The notes beneath the pieces were generated by a model. It did not search any database, was not told the DNA's origin, and worked only from the letters and a program-made list of their open reading frames with translations. 64,000 bases of DNA from Natronococcus sp. A-GB7. Lineage in GTDB: Archaea; Halobacteriota; Halobacteria; Halobacteriales; Natrialbaceae. Location: positions 21,014 through 85,013 of the forward strand of contig NZ_JARUKV010000023.1 of NCBI RefSeq assembly GCF_029688865.1, read 5' to 3'. Positions 18,835 through 25,746 of this stretch are shown one piece after another. A program made the translations under genes and the position numbers. Position 1 is the first letter of the stretch. Each line of letters opens with the position of its first letter.

Positions 18835-19503
18835 ATGAAAGCCTCGATCCCTTGTGTCTATTGTAGGTCAAAGTCCGAAGAGACTTCTTCGAGACCTTGG
18901 AGCAGTATCTGTATGACATCTAGTGAGCCATCAATCTCTTCGATTGTGGTTCATCCTCTCGGTCAAGCACCAGCTGCTCGAGCCACTGAAGTTGAGCTTG
19001 GAATCATAATTCGCTCGAGCAGTTCGGACTGGGGGATGATCTTCAAGGACGGCTGGTGGCGACATACGGACGAGCTAGAGGGGATGATTTACGAGCGGCC
19101 GGATGACCGCAACGACGTTCGGATTGAATTTCGTCACCGATTGGGTCGGAATCGTGATCTCGCGGTTGGTAAGCAAACGCTGAGGGTGTACTTCCGAAAT
19201 ATGGGCGCGAACGATCAGGCGTTTATCGATGCGTTCGCGGATTCGTTTGACGAGAACGAGCCTGTGATCGATGATCTGCTTCCCTTGTCTGCGGAGGTTA
19301 CGGGCAACAAGCGGAATATGATCGAGGCAACGTACGATATCGATGTTGACGCTCACGAGGACTTCTTCGATGCGTACGTTGCTGCGTTGCAGGAAGCGTT
19401 CGTTGACCTAGTGGTCGAGAACGAGGAGCTGATTGCGACTATTGACGAACTCTATGATGAGTCGATAGAGCAGGTGTATGGCGTGTCAGCCGGTTCTCGA
19501 TGA
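18835..19503 (+). CDS. Hypothetical protein, start uncertain
   Basis: The frame runs 222 residues, but the first 65 or so look non-coding (serine-rich, unlike the rest), and the start may be the ATG at 19036 (MIFKDGWWRHTDELEG), giving about 155 residues. The rest is acidic and well behaved: RPDDRNDVRIEFRHRLG, GANDQAFIDAFADSFDENEP, then a helical C-terminus (LYDESIEQVYG). I do not recognise the family. A second fragment of the same sequence (GANDQAFIDMLADSF) lies at 22752-22803, so the gene has been partly duplicated at the two ends of this islet. The upstream 200 bases may belong to another broken gene. Confidence 0.5.
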   Translation: MKASIPCVYCRSKSEETSSRPWSSICMTSSEPSISSIVVHPLGQAPAARATEVELGIIIRSSSSDWGMIFKDGWWRHTDELEGMIYERPDDRNDVRIEFRHRLGRNRDLAVGKQTLRVYFRNMGANDQAFIDAFADSFDENEPVIDDLLPLSAEVTGNKRNMIEATYDIDVDAHEDFFDAYVAALQEAFVDLVVENEELIATIDELYDESIEQVYGVSAGSR

Positions 19504-19639
19504 GATGCGACTCGAGGGGTTTTGAGAATCGATACGGCAGTTGGTTGTGCTTAGTTTGTGGAATACTATATTTAATATAGCACTCAGGTCGGAGGGGTGT
19601 TTTCACAGACGGTACATAGCTCCTTTTTCCACTCGGAGC

Positions 19640-19860
19640 AACTTTCGAGCCACAATCTTCGCTTGAGGACCTGTGCTATAGTAACAACTGAAACGAGTTC
19701 CACATGCTCACAGACAGCGTCTAGAGACCGGGCCGTTCCGTCCGGCAACCGGGCGTACTCTCGTGAGCGGGTGTGCGACCGCTTTCAGTGGCTACTATAG
19801 TTGGTTCTCGAGTTCGGCTACAGAATCTTGATCTCGCTCTCGGCTTGCTCCACAGGTGAT
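19640..19860 (-). pseudogene. Gene remnant interrupted by a MITE
   Basis: Outside the MITE this stretch matches 20979-21090 closely: GAGGACCTGTG before and TTGGTTCTCGAGTTCGGC after the element, then AGAATCTTGATCTC. On the minus strand the better copy encodes QAENEIKILQAAELENQLAQ; here the same reading has a TAG after IKIL and a short deletion as well as the insertion. It is a dead fragment of an unrecognised coding sequence. Confidence 0.55.
19679..19797. mobile_element. 119-bp MITE with IS630-like ends, flanked by TA
   Basis: The ends are near-perfect inverted repeats: CTATAGTAACAACTGAAA at the left and, read on the other strand, CTATAGTAGCCACTGAAA at the right (16 of 18 identical). There is no coding capacity. 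The homologous uninterrupted sequence at 21010-21030 reads TGTGCTAGCTGGTT, so the element inserted into CTAG and duplicated TA. This is the behaviour of IS630/Tc1-type elements, and the IS630-type element at 56990-58042 has the same TAGTA terminus and also sits in CTAG. Confidence 0.8.
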
Positions 19861-20003
19861 GCCGTTTCCCCTGGATAGCCGCAAACACCGAACTCTGGGT
19901 TTCTCAGAATCGCTTCAGCTGAAGTCGAAAGTAGCATGGGAATGAGTTCGATATAGAACGAATTGCCTCAACCTATATTAAGACAGGGCACGAAACGTAT
20001 TGT

Positions 20004-20543
20004 ATGACTCGAGACGAATCGAATTCAGGGAGCCTGATGGAACGCCAGACAACAGGCGAAGACCGGGTTCGGATGGTTGTCCGGCAACTTTCGGAGCCAC
20101 GGACAGCAAATTGGATCGCTTCCGAAGCGGGCTGGTCACATGAGCCGACTAAACGCGTCCTCGAACGGCTCGTCGACGATAGTATCCTCCACCGTGACGA
20201 CAGCGGCACCCATACCACGTACTACCCCGATTACCGCCGCCAAGCAATGCAGGAAGCGATGCGGCTGCGAGACAGCGGACACACTGTTGAAGAGCTCACA
20301 GATCGTCTCGGCGAAATGAAGGCACAAATTCGGGACTGGAAAGACGAGTTCGACATTGACTCACCGAATCAACTTCGCGGGACGCTTGCCGACGACGCCT
20401 TAGATCTCGACGAAGAAGACCGTCGCCGCGAGATCGCACGCGAGTGGGAACATCTCCAGCGACGAATCCAAATCGTGGGATTCGCTATTCGCGAATGGGA
20501 TTTCCTCGAACCAACGACGGTACCTGCTGAGGCCAGCAGCTAA
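20004..20543 (+). CDS. Winged-helix protein resembling the haloarchaeal DUF7342 family
   Basis: A 179-residue acidic protein. Residues 20-75 form a winged helix (RTANWIASEAGWSHEPTKRVLERLVDDSILHRD) with a wing ending TTYYPDYRR. The C-terminal half is helical and charged (LTDRLGEMKAQIRDWKDEF). The layout resembles the haloarchaeal DUF7342 HTH family, often found next to a small unknown gene. Here the partner starts 3 bases after the stop, so the pair is translationally linked. A role as regulator or antitoxin of the partner is plausible but unproven. An ATG 11 codons in (MERQTTGEDRVRM) is an alternative start. Confidence 0.75.
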   Translation: MTRDESNSGSLMERQTTGEDRVRMVVRQLSEPRTANWIASEAGWSHEPTKRVLERLVDDSILHRDDSGTHTTYYPDYRRQAMQEAMRLRDSGHTVEELTDRLGEMKAQIRDWKDEFDIDSPNQLRGTLADDALDLDEEDRRREIAREWEHLQRRIQIVGFAIREWDFLEPTTVPAEASS

Positions 20544-20546
20544 CGG

Positions 20547-20987
20547 ATGTCGGTCCCCCACCCTGGCGGTGACCCGAACGCGAATCTCTACGCGCAGCTG
20601 AAACGGGATGTCCTTGACCGTGTCCCACAGATCATGGGAGTTGAGTATGTTCCGGATGATATCGAGGCTAAGCAGTTGCGAGCAATTTTCGATCCGGACC
20701 GTCTTCACCCACCAACGGGGCCGGAGTCGCCGGAACTGACCATTAAATGGTATCGACAGGACCCACACGATTGGTTCCGTATCAACTACATTGACCCAAA
20801 CACGGATTTTCATGCTGGCTGGCACCAAGATGAGGACCATCCCGATCTCGGACGGGCGCATTTCCAGTACTCAATTGCTGATGAAGCGGATCGATGGGGA
20901 ATTACATTTGACCTCGAGACTCCGTCGTTGATTCTCTGGAAAATCGTCGAAGAACTCCTCGAGGATATTCGTCCAAACTACCAGTAG
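20547..20987 (+). CDS. Hypothetical partner of the winged-helix protein
   Basis: A 146-residue protein, NLYAQLKRDVLDRVPQIMG onward, with an aromatic, His/Asp-rich middle (WYRQDPHDWFRINYIDP, HAGWHQDEDHPDLGRAHF) and LEDIRPNYQ at the C-terminus. No membrane segment or known motif. It follows the winged-helix gene by 3 bases and must be co-expressed with it. Regulator-plus-unknown pairs of this type recur in haloarchaeal accessory DNA and behave genomically like toxin-antitoxin or defence cargo. I do not recognise the family. The 3' end overlaps the gene remnant on the other strand by a few bases. Confidence 0.7.
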   Translation: MSVPHPGGDPNANLYAQLKRDVLDRVPQIMGVEYVPDDIEAKQLRAIFDPDRLHPPTGPESPELTIKWYRQDPHDWFRINYIDPNTDFHAGWHQDEDHPDLGRAHFQYSIADEADRWGITFDLETPSLILWKIVEELLEDIRPNYQ

Positions 20988-21122
20988 GCTAAGAATTTCC
21001 GTTTGAGGACTTGTGCTAGCTGGTTCTCGAGTTCGGCGGCCTGCAGAATCTTGATCTCATTCTCTGCCTGTTCCTCGAGTAACACTGTCTCGCGTTGCAG
21101 GTCGTAGACGACGGGCAGCCAG
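20979..21122 (-). pseudogene. 3' remnant of an unrecognised gene (empty-site copy)
   Basis: On the minus strand this reads LIFWLPVVYDLQRETVLLEE, then IKILQAAELENQLAQVLKRK, FLAYW and a stop at 20979-20981. No start codon is available before it runs into the end of the winged-helix gene at 21127. The glutamine-, glutamate- and leucine-rich pattern suggests a coiled coil. A second, more damaged copy interrupted by the MITE lies at 19640-19860. Either this is the tail of a lost gene or a very small protein with an unusual start. Confidence 0.45.
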
Positions 21123-21126
21123 AAGA

Positions 21127-21693
21127 TTAGAAGAGTTCGTCGAGAGGTCGGTCTGCACCAGCTTCGGTCTCGACGTTTTCGTCCGGTTCAATAGGGGGCG
21201 CATCGAAGAGCTGGTCGCCACCGCGTTCTCGGACAGCGAGCGCGTCATCAATAATGGCCTCTGTTTCGTCGTCTATTTCTGGGATTTTGAGGGCTTCACT
21301 AACGTCTTCTGGCAGTTCTGGTCGCGGTGCATCCTGATGCCGTTCAATTTTCTCAGTCAGATAGAGATTTTCCTGTAGGGCACGCAGAACCGGGACGTAC
21401 CGGAGGTAGCTGTACTCATCTAAGAGGTTAATCCCGTAACTGGTGAACCCCCAGAACTCCCGTGGCTCGTTACGCTCGGTCTCATCTCCACGGTATTTGT
21501 ACTTCGCCATCACCTGCTTCTCTGCAAGCCGGTCAAGATGCTCTCGGATAGTGGAGCGATTCTTGGGCACGAGGTATTCGAGCTCGTCGAGTGTCGCTAG
21601 GTACGTTGGATGTCCAAGCACGGCTTGGATGATGTGGTAGCGGGTTTCCTGCGTGAGGAATTGGTGTGCCCGTCGCTGTTTCTCGATCGGCAT
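21127..21693 (-). CDS. Winged-helix transcriptional regulator
   Basis: A 188-residue protein starting MPIEKQRRAHQFLTQETRYH. This start is chosen over one 24 codons upstream because a perfect Shine-Dalgarno GGAGGTGAT lies 6 bases before the ATG at 21691-21693. Residues 10-80 form an ArsR-like winged helix (LDELEYLVPKNRSTIREHLDRL) with a wing near KYKYRGDETERNEPREFWGF. The acidic C-terminus (LPEDVSEALKIPEIDDETEA) may bind a partner. It is divergent from the gene at 21881 across 187 bases and could control it. Target unknown. Confidence 0.8.
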   Translation of the reverse strand: MPIEKQRRAHQFLTQETRYHIIQAVLGHPTYLATLDELEYLVPKNRSTIREHLDRLAEKQVMAKYKYRGDETERNEPREFWGFTSYGINLLDEYSYLRYVPVLRALQENLYLTEKIERHQDAPRPELPEDVSEALKIPEIDDETEAIIDDALAVRERGGDQLFDAPPIEPDENVETEAGADRPLDELF

Positions 21694-21699
21694 GATGTT

Positions 21700-21708
21700 A
21701 TCACCTCC
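21700..21708 (-). promoter_or_regulatory. Perfect Shine-Dalgarno that fixes the start at 21693
   Basis: Minus-strand GGAGGTGAT is the full complement of the archaeal 16S rRNA 3' end and sits 6 bases before an ATG. Such strong sites are rare in haloarchaeal sequence, where most first genes are leaderless, and this decides the internal start. Confidence 0.75.
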
Positions 21709-21880
21709 AAATGGGTCTGTCTTGCCGCCGATCGGATTTCCTGAACCCCCCGTACTATTACTCATACGTGTCTATTCCGTCTCCATTCACGTAACTGTTC
21801 GGGACGACCAGGTTGGCAAAAGTGGTACTTTCCCAACTCGCACATGAACGCTTAAGACGAACACTTCTGTAGACAGTAGT

Positions 21881-22720
21881 ATGAGTGGACCACGCGTTCC
21901 ACGCAATTCATACGCCATCTATCGGGCTGTCAACCGTATTTTTGAAGGAATTAGCTCCCCACCGCAGGGGGACTACCACGAAGTCGTCCGCTATATGAAC
22001 GAAGAACTCCCCCGGTTCGAGCAAGCCAATAGTAGCTACCTGGTTCTTGGAAGCTACCGCGGCGCGTACGGACGACGCCTTCGAGAGTTCGCTAACTGCC
22101 TCAACATGCCAACGAACGCCGAATCGATCGTTCTCGGGGATACGATCAACTTGGACACCGCGGTTGTCCCCGAATTCGACATTAAGATCAACCTCCTTGG
22201 TGAGGCAGCAGATTACATTGCTGGTGTCTATGAGAAGGAAAGCGGTGGTGAGAGCCCGGAACTCGGGGTTGTTAGAGCACTCTTCGTGAATAAGACATTC
22301 GTGTTCCCGCGCGACTATACTGGCCTTACCCGTGATAGTCTGGAGACACGAGAAGACGTCATCCAGGCTGCTCTGGCGGTATACTACGCTGACTTCGATC
22401 ATATTGATAATGAGCAGAGAGTTGCCGAGAAAAAGAAAAAGGAAATCGCATCACTGCTGGCAGCCGCGCAAGAGGAAGGCATCGACATCAACGAGCGAGA
22501 ACTCACCGATCTCATCAAAGAGCGTCAAAACGACATTGATGAGCCGCCCGCCGAATATAGCTGGGTTCATCTGAGCTTCTTCAAACGGTTTGAAGCGATG
22601 ACTCAGTGCCATCCCTGGACGACGATGACCGAACTGCGAGGTCATGCTGATGAGATGCCGGGGCCAGAACGCCCGCGATGGGAAACTGAATTTGATGTAG
22701 GGATGTTCTGCGACGAGTAG
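21881..22720 (+). CDS. Hypothetical protein, unrecognised family
   Basis: A 279-residue soluble acidic protein beginning MSGPRVPRNSYAIYRAVNRI. The middle has a predicted alpha/beta part (YLVLGSYRGAYGRRLREFAN, VLGDTINLDTAVVPEFDIK). A charged helical stretch follows (EQRVAEKKKKEIASLLAAAQ) and then an aromatic C-terminal part (YSWVHLSFFKRFEAMTQCHPW). No catalytic motif or membrane segment is evident. It is divergent from a winged-helix regulator, which may control it. It lies inside the 18.8-22.9 kb islet of poorly known genes bounded by duplicated fragments. It might be related to stress, defence or mobile-element biology, but the sequence does not show which. Confidence 0.7.
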   Translation: MSGPRVPRNSYAIYRAVNRIFEGISSPPQGDYHEVVRYMNEELPRFEQANSSYLVLGSYRGAYGRRLREFANCLNMPTNAESIVLGDTINLDTAVVPEFDIKINLLGEAADYIAGVYEKESGGESPELGVVRALFVNKTFVFPRDYTGLTRDSLETREDVIQAALAVYYADFDHIDNEQRVAEKKKKEIASLLAAAQEEGIDINERELTDLIKERQNDIDEPPAEYSWVHLSFFKRFEAMTQCHPWTTMTELRGHADEMPGPERPRWETEFDVGMFCDE

Positions 22721-22751
22721 CCGCATTCACGGACTACGTACCTTTCTGATC

Positions 22752-22803
22752 GTGGGAGCGAATGATCAGGCGTTTATCGATATGCTCGCAGATTCGTTCT
22801 ACA
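22752..22803 (+). pseudogene. Fragment duplicated from the gene at 18835-19503
   Basis: The stretch reads GANDQAFIDMLADSF, matching GANDQAFIDAFADSF of the upstream hypothetical gene at 19202-19250 with most codons identical. Only about 50 bases remain before a different sequence with a strong hairpin begins, so this is a recombination scar and not a gene. Confidence 0.7.
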
Positions 22804-22820
22804 GGCGGAGCAGGCCGAGT

Positions 22821-22843
22821 GCCTCGGGGCTTGACCCCGAGGC
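22821..22843. repeat. Nine-base perfect stem-loop, possible IS200/IS605-type end
   Basis: GCCTCGGGG and CCCCGAGGC form a perfect 9-bp stem around CTTGA, followed by GGTTCAC. Stem-loops of this kind are typical near the 3' end of haloarchaeal IS200/IS605 elements and their transposon RNA, so it may be the last trace of such an element. It could also end transcription from the gene at 21881. No tnpA or tnpB coding sequence remains here. Confidence 0.4.
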
Positions 22844-22910
22844 GGTTCACTGGACTCTGAATTACATGTGACGACTCCGCCCGCGAGACGGGAAGCGACG
22901 GCGCGACCTA

Positions 22911-24029
22911 TCAGGAGCCGTCGCCGGAGACCGTTATCTCGCCGACAGCCTCGAGCTGAGACTGATCGAGGTAGACCGACATCTCCTCTTTCGCGACGAA
23001 CTCGACGGTCTGGCTCTCGCCGTCCTCGTCGAGAAACGGCGATCGAACGTGGGTGTTCCACTCGTCGCTGTCGTCGCCCTCCGCGACCACGAAGTTATGG
23101 CCTGGAAGCTGTTCCCCCGGTTCCATCTCGCCCTCGTCGAGTCGCCGTCCGATCGCGTTCTCCCACTCGACCGCGTAGGTCTCATCGGCCTCGAGTTCGA
23201 GGGTGGGGTTGGTCTCGTCGGCGATCTCCTCGGGTTCGACGCCCCGCCAGGCGTCCTCCTCAAGGACGAGCTCGAACGTTTCGACGGGATCCTCGGTCTC
23301 GAGCTGGGACATCGCGACCGTCAGCTCCTCGTCGTCGCCGTCGATCGTTACCTCCTCAGTGACCCGCTCGTGGCCGTACGTCCAGACCTCGAGGGAGTAC
23401 TCGCCGTCCTCGAGCAGGTCGAACCGGGCGATTCCGATGTCCTCGTCTGGCCCCGGACGGGAGGCGATGTTCGAGAACGTGTGTCGATCGTCGAGGTACA
23501 CCTCAGCCTCGAACGGGTCGCCGTCCTCGTCCTCGACGAGCACCTCGAGCTCGTGGGTCTCCTCGGGATCGATTAGCTCGACCGGCCCCCGCATCTGTGC
23601 CGGGTGCGGATCGCAGTAGTACTCCTCCATTTCCGGCTCCGCGGTGAAGGTGAGCTCCTCGAACTCGCCGGCTTCGTCGGTGAACTCCGTCGCCTCGAGG
23701 ATGTCACCGTCCTCGTCCTCGATCATGAAGTTGTGGTTCGCGCCGTCACCGTTAATCCAGACGACAGTGTTCTCGACGCCCTCGACCAGCCGCAGGGGCG
23801 GTCCGGTCGCCCCGTCGATCTCGTCGGGTTCGAGGCCGATCCAGCCGCTGACGATCCCCTCGAGTATGAAGGTTCGACCCTCGACATCGTTCTGGATCGC
23901 CGGGCGCGGTTCGTCGAGCTGTTCGAGGTAACCGGGCGTCGAGCCGGCGACGGCGGCGGTTCCGGCCGCGGCCGTCCCCTTGAGGACGCCCCGTCGCGAA
24001 AGTTCGTCGGTAGTGCGTTCCTGTGACAT
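22911..24029 (-). CDS. Tat-exported blue copper (cupredoxin) protein
   Basis: A 372-residue secreted protein. The N-terminus has a twin-arginine signal (SRRGVLKGTAAAGTAAVAG) for Tat export. The first cupredoxin domain (about 50-155) keeps all type-1 copper ligands: His 99 in GANHNFMIE, then Cys 139, His 142 and Met 146 in EYYCDPHPAQMRG. A middle domain (about 155-245) looks like a carboxypeptidase-regulatory-like beta sandwich. The last domain (about 275-370) repeats the cupredoxin pattern (GHNFVVAEG) but reads VYLDQSQLEAVGE where the Cys, His and Met should be. The gene starts 7 bases after the stop of the quinoprotein dehydrogenase, so it probably carries that enzyme's electrons towards the respiratory chain. 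Confidence 0.85.
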   Translation of the reverse strand: MSQERTTDELSRRGVLKGTAAAGTAAVAGSTPGYLEQLDEPRPAIQNDVEGRTFILEGIVSGWIGLEPDEIDGATGPPLRLVEGVENTVVWINGDGANHNFMIEDEDGDILEATEFTDEAGEFEELTFTAEPEMEEYYCDPHPAQMRGPVELIDPEETHELEVLVEDEDGDPFEAEVYLDDRHTFSNIASRPGPDEDIGIARFDLLEDGEYSLEVWTYGHERVTEEVTIDGDDEELTVAMSQLETEDPVETFELVLEEDAWRGVEPEEIADETNPTLELEADETYAVEWENAIGRRLDEGEMEPGEQLPGHNFVVAEGDDSDEWNTHVRSPFLDEDGESQTVEFVAKEEMSVYLDQSQLEAVGEITVSGDGS

Positions 24030-24036
24030 GATGTAA

Positions 24037-25740
24037 TCACTCCTCCATCGAGAACACGGCGAGGGTATCGCCGCGGGGGCCCTGTCGGAGCCAGCCGCTG
24101 CCGCCGACCTGTACGGCGACGTACTGCCGCTCCTCGTCGGGGTCGTACCAGCTCATCGGCGATGCGCTGATCGGCACGTCGAACTCGTACTCCCAGAGGC
24201 GGTCGCCGCTTTCGCCGTCGTAGGCGACGAACTCGCCGTTCTGGGTGCCATTGAAGACGAGCCCCGTCGAGGTCGACATCGAGCCGCCCCACATGTAGTG
24301 GTCGCTCTCGATCTGATCCTGCCAGACAACCTCGCCCGTCGAGGGATCGACCGCGCTGAAGTGGGTGATGTAGCCGTTCCAGTCGTCGGGCATCTCGTCC
24401 GCGGGGTCCTCGAGGCCGCCGCCCCAATAGGGCTCGCCCTCGTCGTAGGTCTCATAGCGCCAGTACAGGTCCTGCGGGAAGTTCTGAGCCACGAAGTACG
24501 CCAGACCCGTCTCGGGACTGTATGAGGGCGGCTGCCAGTCGTTTCCGCCCGGCGCGCCAGGTACGAACGGCACGTACTCGTCCTCGCTAATGTGGGAGAT
24601 CATTCCCCACATATTGATGTGTTGGCAGATCTCCTCGCTTCGCTCGTAGAGATATCCCTCGTCAGGATCGAGCATGTACGTCCAGCCGGTCTTGCCCGCT
24701 CCGATCACGACGTCGGTTTCTTCGCCGTCGATCTCGATGTCGCGGACGAGGACTCGCGGCGCGGCCGAATCGTAGTCCCAGACGTCGTGGGGGCTCTCCT
24801 GGAATCCCCACTGAATCTCGCCGCTCTCGAGATCCATCGTGAGCGTCCCGCAGGTCGGGAAGTTCGGCCCCGGTCTGACAGTGCCGTCGAAGTCGGGACC
24901 GGGGTTGCCGATCGGGGTGTAGAGCTGGCCCCGTTCCTCGTCAATCGTCGGCGTCATCCAGCTTGTCCCGCAGCCGTTGTCGCGGCTCGCGCCGATCCAC
25001 TCGTCCTCGGGGAGCGTGTCGGAGTGCCACACTTCGTCGCCGTTCTCGGCGTCCAGTGCCGCGAGAAAGCCCAGCACGCCGTACTCGCCGCCCGCGCTGC
25101 CCGTGTAGACGGTCCCTTCGTAGACCACGGGCGCCCACGTCGCGGAGTAGCCGACCTCGTGGTCCGCGGTCTGGGTGTACCACTCTTCTTCGCCGGTGTA
25201 CCGATCGAGCGCGACGACGCCCGCGTCGAGCGTCGTCACGTACACCCTGTCGCCGTAGACGGCGGCGCCGCGGTTGTTGTCGTCACAACAGAGGATGACG
25301 TCGATCGGCGGGGCGTAGGTGTAGCTCCAGAGAACCTCCCCCTCGCGGGCGTCGATCGCCTTCACGTGGTTGGGGCCGTTGGTCTGGTACATGATCGGCG
25401 GATCGCCAGGGACGACGATCGGGGTCCCCTCCATGCTCGACCCGGTGCCGACTGAGAGCTCGTACTCGAGCTCAAGCTCGTCAACGTTGTCGGGGGTGAT
25501 GACGTCGGCGGTGGTGTTTCGCTGCTGCTCGTAGCCACCACCGTACATCAGCCAGGATTCGGGATTCTCGCTCGTTTCGCTCAGCATCTCCTGGTCGACG
25601 TCGAGTTCGGGGATTCGGTCCGTGTCGTGCTGTTCGGTCACTGACTCGTCGGGCAGATTCGTCAGCGTGTAGCCGTCCTCGATCTCGGTGAGTTCGATCT
25701 CCCGTGCGGCCTCGACGGCCCTGTCGTTGCGTAGTGCCAT
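24037..25740 (-). CDS. PQQ-dependent alcohol dehydrogenase (quinoprotein), lanthanide-type signature
   Basis: A 567-residue eight-bladed propeller quinoprotein of the methanol/ethanol dehydrogenase group. Features seen are repeated tryptophan-docking motifs (AREGEVLWSY, YTGEEEWYT, SGEIQWGF, TGEVVWQD, GDRLWEYEF) and the vicinal Cys-Cys pair at 151-152 (ILCCDDNNRG) that lies over PQQ. Metal ligands are Glu 219 (SAGGEYGVLGF) and Asn 279, with catalytic Asp 322 in SPHDVWDYDS. Asp 324, two residues later, is the extra ligand that marks lanthanide-dependent enzymes such as XoxF. The reaction should be oxidation of an alcohol with electrons passed to the downstream cupredoxin. No signal peptide is visible, which is odd for this family. 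No PQQ-synthesis genes are in the window. Confidence 0.88.
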   Translation of the reverse strand: MALRNDRAVEAAREIELTEIEDGYTLTNLPDESVTEQHDTDRIPELDVDQEMLSETSENPESWLMYGGGYEQQRNTTADVITPDNVDELELEYELSVGTGSSMEGTPIVVPGDPPIMYQTNGPNHVKAIDAREGEVLWSYTYAPPIDVILCCDDNNRGAAVYGDRVYVTTLDAGVVALDRYTGEEEWYTQTADHEVGYSATWAPVVYEGTVYTGSAGGEYGVLGFLAALDAENGDEVWHSDTLPEDEWIGASRDNGCGTSWMTPTIDEERGQLYTPIGNPGPDFDGTVRPGPNFPTCGTLTMDLESGEIQWGFQESPHDVWDYDSAAPRVLVRDIEIDGEETDVVIGAGKTGWTYMLDPDEGYLYERSEEICQHINMWGMISHISEDEYVPFVPGAPGGNDWQPPSYSPETGLAYFVAQNFPQDLYWRYETYDEGEPYWGGGLEDPADEMPDDWNGYITHFSAVDPSTGEVVWQDQIESDHYMWGGSMSTSTGLVFNGTQNGEFVAYDGESGDRLWEYEFDVPISASPMSWYDPDEERQYVAVQVGGSGWLRQGPRGDTLAVFSMEE

Positions 25741-25746
25741 TCGTGT

